Source: Bacteroidia bacterium
GTDB taxonomy: Bacteria > Bacteroidota > Bacteroidia > B-17B0 > Aurantibacillaceae
Reading direction: 5' to 3'
Assembly (NCBI GenBank): GCA_025362575.1
Contig: JANYIQ010000237.1
Span: 18,570-82,569 of the forward strand
DNA length: 64,000 bases
Of the stretch, positions 1 through 9,761 are shown one piece after another. Numbering within the stretch: position 1 is the first letter of the stretch; every line of letters starts with the position of its first letter. The notes beneath the pieces are model-generated. The model made no database searches. It had not been told where the DNA came from and saw only the letters and a program-made list of their open reading frames with translations. Made by a program: the position numbers and the translations under genes.

Positions 1-534
1 GTAAAAGTCGTAGCCCTGCAGTAACTGATAACTGAACTCCGTAAAACTCATTCCGGTTTCCAAACGGTTTTTAACCGAATCTTTCGCCATCATGTAATTT
101 ACGGTCAGGAATTTTCCTACGTCTCTTATGAAATTAAGAAACGAGAATTCTTTCATCCAATCGTAATTATTAATAAGTTCTGCCGAATTTTCTCCTGCAT
201 TAAAATCTAAAAATTTGGATAATTGCTTTTTAATTCCTTCCACATTTTTATTCAGCGCTTCTTCATCGAGCAAATTGCGTTCTGCCGATTTGCCGCTGGG
301 GTCGCCCACCATACCGGTAGCACCGCCAACCAAAGCAATGGGTTTATGCCCTGCCTTTTGAAAGCGCACTAAGGTCATGATCTGTGCAAGGCTACCCACG
401 TGCAATGAATCGGCCGTTGGATCAAAGCCAATATAGCCTGTAACTTTTTCTTTATTTAAAAGCTCTTCGGTGCCCGGCATAATGTCGTGCATGGCGCCTC
501 TCCAGCGTAGTTCTTCAACAAAATTCATATTCAT
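1..534 (-). CDS. tyrS: Tyrosyl-tRNA synthetase, N-terminal part (cut by window edge)
   Basis: Class I aminoacyl-tRNA synthetase that charges tRNA-Tyr in the cytoplasm. The reverse-strand frame is open from ATG at 534 to base 1, giving 178 residues of an enzyme that is usually about 420-430. It starts [20 protein letters not shown], then has [14 protein letters not shown], where HVGS is the HIGH-type ATP signature, then [14 protein letters not shown], and LLQGYDF near the cut, all typical of TyrS. A second in-frame ATG at 528 is equally possible as the start. The gene is missing from the ORF track only because it runs off the window. The KMSKS loop and S4 domain lie outside. Confidence 0.95.
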   Translation of the reverse strand, partial: MNMNFVEELRWRGAMHDIMPGTEELLNKEKVTGYIGFDPTADSLHVGSLAQIMTLVRFQKAGHKPIALVGGATGMVGDPSGKSAERNLLDEEALNKNVEGIKKQLSKFLDFNAGENSAELINNYDWMKEFSFLNFIRDVGKFLTVNYMMAKDSVKNRLETGMSFTEFSYQLLQGYDFY

Positions 535-763
535 ATTATATCGTATAAATTTACAAATAATTAAGGAAATGAGGGGGTATTTTAGCTCGTTTTGAAACGA
601 AATGCAGCTCTCCCCTTATAAAAGGGGCTGTTTCTTTCCAAAATCAGGGGCATTATTTTATGGGGCATTTTACCTAAAAACTGTTTCTCTTACTTTTTTC
701 CTTGATGAAAAAAGAATAGAAGATTTTCACTTATCTTTTTTGGATCGCCAACTATTTGTTCTG

Positions 764-787
764 TTCTTTTGGCTTGAACCAAAAGAA
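764..787. repeat. Palindromic repeat TTCTTTTGG/CCAAAAGAA
   Basis: A perfect 9-bp inverted repeat with a 6-base loop (CTTGAA). It sits inside the spurious ORF 602-841, so the ORF is more likely the shadow of a repeat than a gene. Stretches encoding similar peptides (WLEPKEPK) are familiar as over-predicted ORFs in this phylum; that is recollection, not a search result. Confidence 0.6.
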
Positions 788-1401
788 CCAAAAATTCAAG
801 GCTGCATTTTATCCTTTCCTCCTGCCGTCGGAATTTTTTGAGCTCATAAATTGCTAAATAAAGGGGATCTTCGAGACAAGCTCTCAGCTTCCCTTTATTT
901 TAACGCAATTTATTTCACTCAAAAAACCGGATCAAATGAGGCCATTGGAGTATTAACAAAGATCTTCTTGATCAAATGATTCGAGGCAGCGGTTTCGACG
1001 GCGATTATTTTTGCCAGAAGAGCTTTGTTTGGAGTAATACCCGCATTAGCACCCGCAACCCCTTTGTGTCATCCTGAGCGTTTGCCTCCCCGCGAAGGAT
1101 CTGCCTCTTGAACAAAGGGTGTAAAAATAGATTTCCCTAAGAACAGATTGCTTCGCTATCGCTCACAATTACGCGGTCAGTTGAAGCAAACACAAAATTG
1201 CATGCTTAATTTGCAAATAACACAATCATTGTCGGAGGGTTGGCCAGGCGCAGCGATAGCGAGAAAATTGGAGCATTAGCGGCCCTGAGGCCGCCTCCAA
1301 TTTTAACCGCGGTTTTTGCCTTGCCAGCGATAAGAAATTATCCGATGGATAATTTTAGTGCCCGGCAATAGTTCTTTAATAGGATGCTTGCAAAAAATCG
1401 C

Positions 1402-1449
1402 CTTGGCTGGCCAAGAGCTTTTTGATTACTTTTTGGCGACCCAAAAAGT
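1402..1449. repeat. Two adjacent palindromes (CTTGGC/GCCAAG and ACTTTTTGG/CCAAAAAGT)
   Basis: Two inverted repeats in tandem: CTTGGC-TG-GCCAAG at about 1402-1415 and ACTTTTTGG-cgac-CCAAAAAGT at 1428-1449. The half motif GGCGAtCCAAAAAGTGA recurs at about 1542-1560, so the second palindrome is a repeated unit. There is no T-tract that would make either a convincing terminator. Confidence 0.55.
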
Positions 1450-1625
1450 GATAATTAAAATAAATGAAAAAAGATCTTGATATCTACAGGAGCTTTTTAT
1501 AGAGGCCTATTCGCAAATGTGTGCCACACATTTGGAACTATTTGGCGATCCAAAAAGTGACATAAGAAAAAAATAGAATGATACGACACTGTCTTAATAT
1601 AAGGGGAGCACTCTCCATCCAAAAT

Positions 1626-2426
1626 CTACCTCTTCAAAAAATCCATCAATTCTTTTGCAACTAAAGGAATTGCTTCAAGATTTAAGGTGTGACCAGCGGC
1701 AGGAATGATCTTTAGTTTACTGCCGGGAATGTTCTTGGCCACTTCTTCGGCCATATGCACAGGTAGTAACAGATCTTTTTCACCCTGAATAACTATAGTC
1801 GGAGTAATGATCTTTTGTAAGTGGGGGCGAAAATCTTCTCTCTCTTTTGTGGCCTGCATTAGTTTGAACATCGCTTCTTTCTCGCCGTTCACTTCTTGTC
1901 GCGCCTGTTTCATTAATTCAATTGGAATAAGCGGATTCTTAAAATAATTTTCGCTTAATACAGATGGCAACATGATATCTAACATTAAAGAATAGCCGCC
2001 AAGCTCCAAGGCTCGCCACCAGGCCAATTCAATGGCTTCGTAATACGGTGTTTTATGTGCAAACGTAGAAATGAGCGCAAGGTTATTCAAATGCTGAGGG
2101 TACAATAAAGCAAAATGCTGACTCACTAAACTTCCGTACGACAAACCAATGAGTGAGAATTTTTTTACGTTCACTGCATCTAAAACCGCCTTTACATCAT
2201 GTGCATGCTGATCGAAACTTCTCCAGTTCCCGCTTTTATCGCTTTGTCCCTGAAAAACAAAATCAAGTAACACAATTTTATAATCGTTCTTAAAAAAAGG
2301 CGTGGTCAATATCCACGACATGGTAGATTGTGAAAGCCCGTTTAAGAATACAAGAGTTTTATCGCTGTTCAGGTTTCCCTGTACTTCGTAATAGATGTTT
2401 AGGTTATCGGAGGTTTTTGCAAGCAT
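1626..2426 (-). CDS. Alpha/beta-fold hydrolase
   Basis: Predicted cytosolic alpha/beta hydrolase of about 266 residues, the usual size for the family. The nucleophile elbow GLSYGS (Gly-x-Ser-x-Gly) sits mid-protein, an oxyanion-hole segment VFLNGLSQS lies near the N-terminus, and the late GEKDLLLP (acid) and AAGHTLNLE (His) segments complete the triad. The substrate cannot be inferred; ester or C-C-bond hydrolysis are both possible. The track starts 13 codons earlier at a GTG, but those codons come from a dispersed repeat, so I start at the ATG giving MLAKTSDN. It lies downstream of, and on the same strand as, the carboxypeptidase gene, about 90 bp away. Confidence 0.85.
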   Translation of the reverse strand: MLAKTSDNLNIYYEVQGNLNSDKTLVFLNGLSQSTMSWILTTPFFKNDYKIVLLDFVFQGQSDKSGNWRSFDQHAHDVKAVLDAVNVKKFSLIGLSYGSLVSQHFALLYPQHLNNLALISTFAHKTPYYEAIELAWWRALELGGYSLMLDIMLPSVLSENYFKNPLIPIELMKQARQEVNGEKEAMFKLMQATKEREDFRPHLQKIITPTIVIQGEKDLLLPVHMAEEVAKNIPGSKLKIIPAAGHTLNLEAIPLVAKELMDFLKR

Positions 2427-2440
2427 GTTCAAGTTTTTTT

Positions 2441-2470
2441 TGCCACAGATTACACGAATTAACACAGATC
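2441..2470. repeat. Dispersed intergenic repeat (TGCCACAGATTACACG type)
   Basis: The sequence tgccacagattacacgaatt followed by aacacagatc belongs to a repeat that I recognise from many Bacteroidota intergenic regions (reverse reading: ...GTGTAATCTGTGGCA). It forms the apparent N-terminal extension of the hydrolase ORF, which is why the first listed start is unlikely. Confidence 0.6.
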
Positions 2471-2517
2471 TATTTTTTCAACTACACCTGTTGCATTTTC
2501 AGCAATCAATGGATCAT

Positions 2518-3414
2518 TCAAATATAATTTATTGTTGCGCCTCTTTCTGTAACTGTGAGGTCAATATCCTTCCCAATGTAAAACGCGAGGTTTCTTGTAA
2601 TATGTCCGGCCGGAAAATTGTAGCATACCGGATAATCATATTCCTTTACAGCATCGGCAATTATTTCTTCAGCTGATTTTCCGAAGGGTACTTTATTATC
2701 CTTCATGTCTGTCATGCCGCCTACGATAAGGCCTTTCAGATTCTTTAATTTTCCGGAGCGTTTCAATTGTAGCATCATCCTATCGATATGATACAACTGC
2801 TCATCAAGATCTTCAATGAATACTATTTTTCCACTGGTATCCAGTTCACTTTTGGTTCCGCTAAGCGCGTAGATCAAAGATAAATTTCCGCCAACCAATT
2901 CCGCTTTTGCTTCTCCCAATTTGTTTAAAGAATTCGCCGGAGTCTCATAACTCATCTTTTCTCCGAATAAAATTTTACGCAAACTTTCGGTGGCCTCTGC
3001 ATCTTTAATGAACTGAAAAGCCATGGTGCCATGCACTGAAGCAATGCCTAAATTATAGAGGTGACTTTGCAATATGGTGGTATCGCTGTATCCAACGATC
3101 CATTTTGGTTGATCACAAAAGTTTTTGAAATTAATTTTATCGATGAGTCGCAAAGTTCCGTAACCGCCGCGCGCCATGATCACGGCTTTGATCTCTTGGT
3201 TATCTAAAGCCCATTGAAGATCGGCAGCGCGCTGTTCGTCATTCCCAGCAAACTGATTTTCAACCGAAAATAAATTAGGACCGAAAATGGTTTTCAATCC
3301 CCAGTCCTTCAGGATCTCAACTGCGGGCTCCATTTCACCAATAGTGGTGCTTCGGGCAGGAGCAATAATTGCAACTGTATCGCCCTTTTTAAGTGGTGCC
3401 GGTACTTTTTTCAA
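2518..3414 (-). CDS. ldcA: LD-carboxypeptidase (peptidase family S66)
   Basis: Serine peptidase that trims the terminal D-Ala from murein tetrapeptides during peptidoglycan recycling. The 298 residues are full length for family S66. The fold signatures are present in order: KGDTVAIIAPA at the start, MARGGYGTLRL, GYSDTT with nucleophile Ser110, FIEDLDE with Glu201, and FPAGHITRN with His271, matching the Ser-Glu-His triad of the family. There is no signal peptide, consistent with the cytosolic LdcA type; a microcin-resistance (MccF-like) role is a less likely alternative. It starts only 4 bp after the stop of the HNH gene, so the two are probably cotranscribed. Confidence 0.93.
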   Translation of the reverse strand: MKKVPAPLKKGDTVAIIAPARSTTIGEMEPAVEILKDWGLKTIFGPNLFSVENQFAGNDEQRAADLQWALDNQEIKAVIMARGGYGTLRLIDKINFKNFCDQPKWIVGYSDTTILQSHLYNLGIASVHGTMAFQFIKDAEATESLRKILFGEKMSYETPANSLNKLGEAKAELVGGNLSLIYALSGTKSELDTSGKIVFIEDLDEQLYHIDRMMLQLKRSGKLKNLKGLIVGGMTDMKDNKVPFGKSAEEIIADAVKEYDYPVCYNFPAGHITRNLAFYIGKDIDLTVTERGATINYI

Positions 3415-3418
3415 GGTG

Positions 3419-4042
3419 TTATTTTTTGCTGTTCTTTAAAGCTTTAAGATACTCTAAATACTTAGGTGTATCGGGTTCATTCTTTACTTTAATTCGGTAC
3501 CAGAATTCTCCGTTCTTGATTCGGTAAATATTCATCTCAGAAGTTTTGTAGGCTTCTGCCAATTTCTTTAATGACTTTTTGCGTTTAGGATCCCAGATCT
3601 CTTCTTTTAATTTTTTAGCTTTTGCTTCGGTGAGTACTTTTGAGAAAACGCCTCCGATCAACACTCGGTTCTTCAACGCTTTTTTAACGGCCGGGCTTGA
3701 CTTACGGTGTTCGCTTTGCTGCTCTTGTGTAGCCCATTTTAGATTAGACACATCGTTATTTTTACGATTATGATCCATGTGAAGCACAAAAGTATGTTTG
3801 TTAGACTTTGGTTTTAAGAATGCTTCTGCCACCAAACGGTGAGCAAATAAAGATTTTTTTACGCCAAACATTCGCACGCTGATGCATTTGTAGCCTTCAA
3901 TTTCTTTTAATTTCAACTGATCCGCATCTTTAGGCTTATCGTAGTAGCTTGCAACTTTTCCTGTGCTTGACACCTGATATTTTTTCTGAAGTTTTACTCC
4001 TTTAGGAAACTGAATTTGTTTCCATTTTTCGCTTTTCGACAT
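3419..4042 (-). CDS. Free-standing NUMOD4/HNH endonuclease-like protein
   Basis: The 207 residues have three parts. Residues about 5-45 resemble the NUMOD4 DNA-binding motif (WKQIQFPKG...YQVSSTGKVAS). Residues about 66-105 are an HNH_3-type core, AHRLVAEAFL...HMDHNRKNND...NLKWAT, with the His, Asp and Asn expected for metal binding. Residues about 135-185 form a helix-turn-helix (SLKKLAEAYKTSEMNIYRIKNG) like those that end intron-type homing nucleases. No intron or intein is visible nearby, so this is a solitary gene, possibly a domesticated homing nuclease. It is first in a probable operon with the carboxypeptidase and is divergent from metG. Confidence 0.8.
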   Translation of the reverse strand: MSKSEKWKQIQFPKGVKLQKKYQVSSTGKVASYYDKPKDADQLKLKEIEGYKCISVRMFGVKKSLFAHRLVAEAFLKPKSNKHTFVLHMDHNRKNNDVSNLKWATQEQQSEHRKSSPAVKKALKNRVLIGGVFSKVLTEAKAKKLKEEIWDPKRKKSLKKLAEAYKTSEMNIYRIKNGEFWYRIKVKNEPDTPKYLEYLKALKNSKK

Positions 4043-4090
4043 GGGGATATATTTTAGTGGTTAATAAAGTGGCTATTTAAAGGGTTTGCT

Positions 4091-4098
4091 TATCTTTG
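4091..4098 (+). promoter_or_regulatory. -7 promoter element TATCTTTG of metG
   Basis: TATCTTTG is an exact match to the Bacteroidota -7 consensus TAnnTTTG, 39 bp before the metG ATG. No clear -33 TTG is seen at the usual distance upstream. Confidence 0.6.
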
Positions 4099-4137
4099 TA
4101 CAATATTACAATTTTTTTGTAAAGTACAAATTTTTTT

Positions 4138-6186
4138 ATGTTAAAACATTTTAAGCGCACCTTAGTTACAGCAGCCTTACCATACGCTAATGGCCCCGTT
4201 CACATTGGGCATCTGGCAGGCTGTTATCTGCCCTCCGACATTTACGTTAGGTACCTGCGTAGTAAGGGGGAGGATGTTGTGTTTATATGCGGGAGCGACG
4301 AACATGGCGTTCCCATTACAATTAAAGCAAAAAAAGAAGGAATTACCCCTCAGCAGGTAGTAGACAAATATCATAAAATGATGGGTGATGCCTTTCGTGA
4401 TTTTGGAATTTCGTTCGATATTTATTCACGCACCTCATCTAAAGTACATCACGAAACAGCTTCCGGTTTTTTTAAAACATTATACGATAAAGGTTCATTC
4501 ACCGAACAAGTTACCGAGCAGTATTACGACGAAGAAGCAAAGCAGTTCTTAGCCGACCGTTATATTACCGGCGAGTGCCCTAAATGCGGTAACCCCAATG
4601 CTTATGGCGATCAGTGCGAAAGCTGCGGGTCATCGTTAAACGCCACCGATCTTAAAAATCCTAAATCTACCTTATCGGGAAGCGCTCCGGTTTTAAAACA
4701 AACCAAGAACTGGTTCTTACCCTTAGATAAATTACAACCAAAAATAGCCGATTACCTGTCGCAGCATACCGACTGGAAAACCAACGTTTATGGTCAGTGT
4801 AAAAGCTGGTTAGACAGTGGCGACGGATTACAGCCGAGAGCCATGACACGTGATCTGGACTGGGGAGTGCCTGTTCCGGTAAAAGGTGCGGATGGAAAAG
4901 TACTTTACGTTTGGTTCGATGCGCCTATTGGATATATTTCGGCCACAAAAGAATTGATGCCTGATAAATGGGAAACGTACTGGAAAGATAAAGACACCCG
5001 ATTAATTCATTTCATTGGAAAAGACAATATAGTTTTTCATTGTATTATTTTTCCTGCCATGTTAATGGAACACGGTGAATTTGTATTGGCGGATAATGTT
5101 CCGGCAAACGAATTTTTAAATTTAGAAGGCGATAAAATTTCGACCTCTCGTAACTGGGCGGTGTGGCTGCACGAGTACTTAATTGATTTTAAAGACCAGC
5201 AGGATATTTTACGATACTCACTTTGCGCGAATGCCCCTGAAACAAAAGACAATGATTTTACCTGGAAAGATTTTCAAACCAAAAACAATTCGGAGCTTGG
5301 TGATATTTTAGGGAATTTCATTAATCGCGTGATGGTACTTACCAACAAAAATTACAATTGCATTGTGCCGGAAGCCAGCGAATACACCAAAGCAGACCTG
5401 TTGGTATTGGAAGAGATGGCTAAGGCTCCTGATAAAATTTCAGAAGCATTGGATAAATTCAAATTCCGTGAAGCTTTAGCTGAGATGATGAATTTGGCAA
5501 GAATTGGGAATAAATATTTAGCTGAACAAGAGCCCTGGAAATTAATTAAGAGTGATGAAAAACGCGTAAAAACGGTAATGAACATTTCCATACAAATAGC
5601 AGCGAATCTTGCCATTGTTTGCGAGCCTTTCATTCCGTTTACAAGTAAAAAATTATTTGACTTATTGAATCTTGCACCTTTAAAATGGCGCTCGGCAAAA
5701 AATACGAATAATGTTCATGCCGGTCATAAAATAAGTGACCAGTCGGGAATTTTATTTTCGAAAATAGAAGATACAGATATACAACCGCAATTGGATAAAT
5801 TAGAGAATTCTAAAAAAGAGAACGCTTCATCGAACGCAAAAATAGAACCTGCAAAAGCGGAGACCTCTTTCGAAGAATTCAGTAAAATGGATATACGTGT
5901 TGGAACTATTTTAGAAGCAGAGCGCGTGCCTAAAACCGACAAACTGCTTAAGTTAAAAATTGATACCGGCATTGACCAACGTACTGTTGTTAGTGGTATT
6001 GCACAGTGGTACAAACCCGAAGACATTATTGGGCAGCAGGTAAATATTTTAGTGAACCTTGCTCCGAGAAAAATAAAAGGAATTGAAAGTCAGGGCATGA
6101 TATTAATGGCCGAAAATGCGCTGGGCGAATTAAGTTTTGTGGTGCCCAGTAAAAAGGAGATGAATAATGGCTCGAATGTTAAGTAA
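4138..6186 (+). CDS. metG: Methionyl-tRNA synthetase
   Basis: Charges tRNA-Met, in the cytoplasm. It is 682 residues, normal for the long form. The HIGH motif is at residues 22-25 ([10 protein letters not shown]). The zinc knuckle has four cysteines in CPKC...CESC near residues 147-163, and the KMSKS loop appears as KISTS at 333-337. From about residue 578 there is a C-terminal tRNA-binding (Arc1p/Trbp111-like) domain beginning [12 protein letters not shown], which usually supports dimerisation. The gene overlaps the start of the next one by 20 bp. A short low-complexity linker (residues about 515-575) precedes the tRNA-binding domain. Confidence 0.97.
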   Translation: MLKHFKRTLVTAALPYANGPVHIGHLAGCYLPSDIYVRYLRSKGEDVVFICGSDEHGVPITIKAKKEGITPQQVVDKYHKMMGDAFRDFGISFDIYSRTSSKVHHETASGFFKTLYDKGSFTEQVTEQYYDEEAKQFLADRYITGECPKCGNPNAYGDQCESCGSSLNATDLKNPKSTLSGSAPVLKQTKNWFLPLDKLQPKIADYLSQHTDWKTNVYGQCKSWLDSGDGLQPRAMTRDLDWGVPVPVKGADGKVLYVWFDAPIGYISATKELMPDKWETYWKDKDTRLIHFIGKDNIVFHCIIFPAMLMEHGEFVLADNVPANEFLNLEGDKISTSRNWAVWLHEYLIDFKDQQDILRYSLCANAPETKDNDFTWKDFQTKNNSELGDILGNFINRVMVLTNKNYNCIVPEASEYTKADLLVLEEMAKAPDKISEALDKFKFREALAEMMNLARIGNKYLAEQEPWKLIKSDEKRVKTVMNISIQIAANLAIVCEPFIPFTSKKLFDLLNLAPLKWRSAKNTNNVHAGHKISDQSGILFSKIEDTDIQPQLDKLENSKKENASSNAKIEPAKAETSFEEFSKMDIRVGTILEAERVPKTDKLLKLKIDTGIDQRTVVSGIAQWYKPEDIIGQQVNILVNLAPRKIKGIESQGMILMAENALGELSFVVPSKKEMNNGSNVK

Positions 6187-6988
6187 GTATTTTCTGATCA
6201 TTGCCTTATTTGTTTCACAATTTTGTGAAGCGCAGAATAGTACTGATGCCATTTATCATCCACAGGATTATAAGGAGCAGGATCAGTTCAAGCATTTTTA
6301 CAAAAGAAGAGAGGCGGTTTCGAAATGGCAGATCAATCAGTTAAAGAATGGCGCCTTACTGATCCGTTTACACGATAGCAAACTACTTATTGAGGCTTTG
6401 AAAAAAAGAGGTCAGAACGATCTTGCCACACAAAAAGAACATGAGGCTTTTGCTCTGAATAAAAACATTGTGAGAGCCTTTACAAGTCAGTATAAATTTT
6501 CTAAAGTTTACTTTTTTTACAGTCACAGCAGCGATACGCTTTTAAAAGGGGTGCGTTCCGGAATTTTTCTTGACACCAATTTAAATGTTGATGCAGGTAT
6601 AAAACTGGAAGAAAAATTTTATCTGATCGGCGAAAAAGATCTTATTTACAGCTCTTCCATTGGATATGTTAAGGAAGATACTGCCAGATTTATGAGAGAA
6701 AGCGGTAATGCTTCCAAAGAAATGGCGATCGTTCTAAAAAACAAATATGGTCACCAGTTGAAAGATCCCTTTCCGTTCTGTGTAGAAGCGAAAGGTTCGC
6801 CATCGGCAAGGGTGAAAGAATATTTCAATTATAAAGGAGCGACAATTGGTGTTGAGATCGCTAAACGAAATTCGGGGATTAAGTATTTAGGTTACGCTGC
6901 CATTTTAAATTACAATCTTAAAAAATATTTTGAAGCGAATAGCGGTTATGAAGTAAGTGATGAGGACATCAAGCCTTTTTTATACTAA
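6167..6988 (+). CDS. Secreted protein of unknown function, coupled to metG
   Basis: I do not recognise this family. The 273-residue product has an N-terminal signal peptide ([18 protein letters not shown]), so it is probably periplasmic or surface exposed; the rest is charged, without repeats or membrane segments. The start lies inside the end of metG and has an unusually good Shine-Dalgarno for this phylum (AGGAG, 7 bp before the ATG), suggesting translational coupling. A second ATG three codons later is also possible. Nothing in the sequence points to a link with tRNA charging, so the pairing may be purely transcriptional. Confidence 0.7.
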   Translation: MARMLSKYFLIIALFVSQFCEAQNSTDAIYHPQDYKEQDQFKHFYKRREAVSKWQINQLKNGALLIRLHDSKLLIEALKKRGQNDLATQKEHEAFALNKNIVRAFTSQYKFSKVYFFYSHSSDTLLKGVRSGIFLDTNLNVDAGIKLEEKFYLIGEKDLIYSSSIGYVKEDTARFMRESGNASKEMAIVLKNKYGHQLKDPFPFCVEAKGSPSARVKEYFNYKGATIGVEIAKRNSGIKYLGYAAILNYNLKKYFEANSGYEVSDEDIKPFLY

Positions 6989-7324
6989 ATACCTCGGTTA
7001 TCAATTTTATTCCTTAACTTTTTTTCTTTATAAAAATTAAATTTTCGTCTTCGAAATACCCCTCCGTCATTTCGCAACCCTCCTACGCCAGCGCTACGGC
7101 GGGTAAAGAGACAGGCAAATGCCACCTCCCTTAAAAGGGGAGGAGCTACATCCTGCCTGATCTTAACAGACGGGCCAGTGCAAGACCTTAGCCCTTTAAT
7201 TTTTCCCACTTTTTGTGTTTTACAATGCCTTTTACTATCTTTATCTTTCGACAAGCTCAAGATGACAAAGAGCCTTTAGTTCTAAATAATTAATTTCTCA
7301 AAACAAAAGTTTAAAATTATACTC
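6989..7324. other. Intergenic region with dispersed repeats
   Basis: This 336-bp gap before the metalloprotease contains GC-rich repeat-like segments (cacctcccttaaaaggggag near 7120) and, at about 7243-7268, a copy of the tcgacaagctcaagatgaca repeat, whose reverse (TGTCATCTTGAGC...) is related to the copy near 1067. The reverse ORF 6985-7260 reads through these repeats and is rejected. I see no promoter that matches TAnnTTTG well just before 7325. Confidence 0.6.
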
Positions 7325-9613
7325 ATGAAGAATTTTACAATTACAACAGCATTATGTTTATTCAGTTCCTTGTTTGTTGCGCAAAGCGAACAAAAATTCT
7401 GGACAAACATTTCTGAAAATAACATTACACCGGTTGGAAAACGTCAGATCGTTCCGCAAAAATATTTAACCTATCATTTGAGCGGAACCGTTTTAAAAGA
7501 TAAATTGTGGAGCGCGCCAAGTGAAAAAACCACTCCTATTAATCAGTCGAACTGCATCATTTATTTACCTGCGCCTAACGGAGAAATGCAGGCTTTCAAG
7601 GTTGTTGAGGCTTCTATTATGGAGCCTGCTTTGGCAGCTCAGTTTCCAAACATAAAAACATTCAGCATAAAGGGTGTTGACGATGTTTATGCCAATGGTA
7701 AATTAGACTGGAATGAATTCGGATTTCACGGAATGATCAACAGCACTAACGGTGATATATTCATTGATCCATATAGTAACGGAAACATTGCAGATTACAT
7801 CAGCTACTATACTGCCGACTTTAAAAAAGATGCGGTTAATGTTTTGCCGGAAGCCGGCTTGTTAAATGAGAACCCGGATAAAAAAGCAGAGACAAGTCCG
7901 AAAAAAAAAGAAAACGAAATCGCTAAAATAACAGCAGCACCATGCATGGGCGCAAACTTACGCACCTACCGTTTAGCTGTGGCCTGTACCGGCGAATACG
8001 CGGTGGCGGCAACAGGTATAGCTGCTCCAACCGTAGCGCAAACTTTAGCCAAGATCATTACAAGTGTTAACCGTGTTGATGGGGTTTATGAAAAAGAAGT
8101 TGCCATTCGCATGGTTCTGGTAGCAACCGAAACAATAGTTGTTTACACTGATGCCAACACAGATCCATTTACAGGAAACAACAATGCATCTACTTTAATT
8201 AACGAAAGTCAAACTGTAATTGGCGCCAACATCGGCGCTGCTAATTATGATATTGGACACACTTTCAGTACAGGTGGCGGTGGCTTAGCGTTTTTAGGAT
8301 GTGTATGCTCAAGCTCAAAAGCAAAAGGAATTACAGGAAGCCCTAACCCTGTTGGTGACCCATACGATATTGATTATGTAGCGCACGAAATGGGACACCA
8401 GTTTGGCGGAAATCACACGTTTAACAGTCAGTTAGGTTCTTGCAGTGGCAATAGAAATGGCTCAACCGCGGCAGAACCGGGAAGCGGAGTTACTATTATG
8501 GCGTATGCCGGAATTTGTGCTGCCGATGATCTTGCTTCTAACAGCATTGCCTATTTTCACGCGGTGAGTTATGATGAGATCGTTAACTTCTCTAATTTTG
8601 GCGGGGGTAATTCGTGCGCCGTTACCACTACAACAGGAAATAATCCTCCGGTAGTTACCGGTTCAATTACTTATACTGTTCCAAAATCTACGCCTTATAC
8701 TTTAACCGGTTCGGCAACCGATCCTGACGGTGATGTATTAACTTATCAGTGGGAAGAAACAGATCTGGGTCCGGGAGCCGGTGGTGTATGGAACTCAGGC
8801 ATCAAACCTTATTTCATGTCTTATATTCCTGTTGCAACGCCATCGCGTTTATTTCCAAAATTAAGTGTTATTCTTAATGGAAACATGACGATCTGGAAAG
8901 GTGAATATTTAACAGCAACACCTCAAACTTTAAATTTCAGATTAACAGCCCGTGATAATAAAATGGGCGGCGGCGGAGTTTGCTCAGCGAGCTCACAAGT
9001 GATTATTGACAATAGTGGTCCATTTGCCATTACCTACCCAAACATTGCCGGCATTAACTGGCCATCGGCTACTACACAAACCATTACCTGGGATGTGAAT
9101 GGGACGGATCTTAGCCCAATAAATTGTGCTAACGTTGATGTTTATCTTTCAACAAATGCAGGAACAACTTTTACAGTTTTAGCTGCGGGGGTTCCTAATA
9201 CAGGTTCTCTAACCATAACCGTTCCAACTGTAACGGCGAACATCACGATATGTCGTGTTAAAGTAGCTTGTCCTACCAATATTTTCTTTGACATTAACGA
9301 TAAGAACTTTACCATTTCGGTGCCCGTTACCACAGGCTTAAGTGAGATCTCCGGAAATAATGCAGCGGGCTTATCGGTTGCTCCGAATCCATTTAACGAA
9401 AGCATTTCCATTAAAGCAAGCAGTTTGGATGCAGAAAGTGAAACTGTAATTACGATCACGGATGTTTTAGGTAAAGTAATTAAGCAGGAAAGTTATACCG
9501 GCATTTCTAACTTAAATAAAAGTTTCAATTTAGAAAATATCAGTCGCGGACTTTATTTTGTTAGTGTGAAGAACAATAACAAACAATCTGTAGCGAGAAT
9601 AATAAAAAATTAA
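7325..9613 (+). CDS. Secreted reprolysin-type zinc metalloprotease with T9SS sorting domain
   Basis: Predicted exported protease of 762 residues. An N-terminal signal peptide (ends near FVAQSEQ) is followed by a propeptide, then a metzincin domain with the zinc site HEMGHQFGGNH at residues 354-364 (HExxHxxGxxH), as in the M12B-like proteases common in Bacteroidota. A Cys pair near CVCSS precedes it. Residues about 440-660 look like beta-sandwich repeats (TGSATDPDGDVLTYQW). The end, from about 680, is a type A T9SS sorting domain (SVAPNPFNES...GKVI...LENISRGLYFVSV...RIIKN), so it should be secreted across the outer membrane and attached or released. A terminator follows. Confidence 0.9.
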   Translation: MKNFTITTALCLFSSLFVAQSEQKFWTNISENNITPVGKRQIVPQKYLTYHLSGTVLKDKLWSAPSEKTTPINQSNCIIYLPAPNGEMQAFKVVEASIMEPALAAQFPNIKTFSIKGVDDVYANGKLDWNEFGFHGMINSTNGDIFIDPYSNGNIADYISYYTADFKKDAVNVLPEAGLLNENPDKKAETSPKKKENEIAKITAAPCMGANLRTYRLAVACTGEYAVAATGIAAPTVAQTLAKIITSVNRVDGVYEKEVAIRMVLVATETIVVYTDANTDPFTGNNNASTLINESQTVIGANIGAANYDIGHTFSTGGGGLAFLGCVCSSSKAKGITGSPNPVGDPYDIDYVAHEMGHQFGGNHTFNSQLGSCSGNRNGSTAAEPGSGVTIMAYAGICAADDLASNSIAYFHAVSYDEIVNFSNFGGGNSCAVTTTTGNNPPVVTGSITYTVPKSTPYTLTGSATDPDGDVLTYQWEETDLGPGAGGVWNSGIKPYFMSYIPVATPSRLFPKLSVILNGNMTIWKGEYLTATPQTLNFRLTARDNKMGGGGVCSASSQVIIDNSGPFAITYPNIAGINWPSATTQTITWDVNGTDLSPINCANVDVYLSTNAGTTFTVLAAGVPNTGSLTITVPTVTANITICRVKVACPTNIFFDINDKNFTISVPVTTGLSEISGNNAAGLSVAPNPFNESISIKASSLDAESETVITITDVLGKVIKQESYTGISNLNKSFNLENISRGLYFVSVKNNNKQSVARIIKN

Positions 9614-9634
9614 TTTCACTTCATTTGAATTAAG

Positions 9635-9663
9635 GCCGCGAGTATAAAGTTCGCGGCTTTTTT
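9635..9663 (+). terminator. Intrinsic terminator after the metalloprotease gene
   Basis: The 7-bp stem GCCGCGA / TCGCGGC with a 9-base loop is followed directly by TTTTTTG. It lies 21 bp after the protease stop codon and is oriented for rightward transcription. Confidence 0.85.
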
Positions 9664-9684
9664 GTTTACATAAGTTCCCAAATA

Positions 9685-9740
9685 TTAACCTATTGTTAAT
9701 GTAGTTGAAATATTATCTCGACGTTGCCTTAGTAAATTTG
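9685..9740 (+). promoter_or_regulatory. Promoter with weak Pho-box-like repeats
   Basis: TAAATTTG at 9733-9740 is an exact TAnnTTTG -7 element. Upstream are TTAACCT (9685) and TTAATGT (9696), spaced by 11 bp; the second ends 30 bp before the -7 element, that is one 11-bp turn more than the 19 bp seen at the stronger sites. The promoter lies inside the long version of the downstream ORF, so it fixes the start at 9762. Confidence 0.45.
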
Positions 9741-9761
9741 CAAAACATCAATACTAAAAAC

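Larger units (their letters stand above)
541..1625. other. Long repeat-filled intergenic region without a convincing gene
   Basis: About 1.1 kb between tyrS and the hydrolase. The only ORF (602-841, 79 residues) reads through a palindromic repeat and has no family features, so I do not call it. The stretch is full of short inverted repeats and of motifs that I recognise as dispersed filler in Bacteroidota genomes, for example GTCATCCTGAGCG near 1067. Base composition swings from very AT-rich to GC-rich. I see no tRNA, no small-RNA signature that I can support and no complete transposase. Confidence 0.7.

Noticed and set aside
602-841. 79-residue plus-strand [14 protein letters not shown]...
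   Set aside because: It reads through a palindromic dispersed repeat, has no family features and no supported start; over-predicted ORF.
6985-7260. 91-residue minus-strand ORF in the gap after the metG-coupled gene
   Set aside because: Its residues come from GC-rich repeat filler (PPLLREVAFACLFTRRSAGVGG...), not a protein family.
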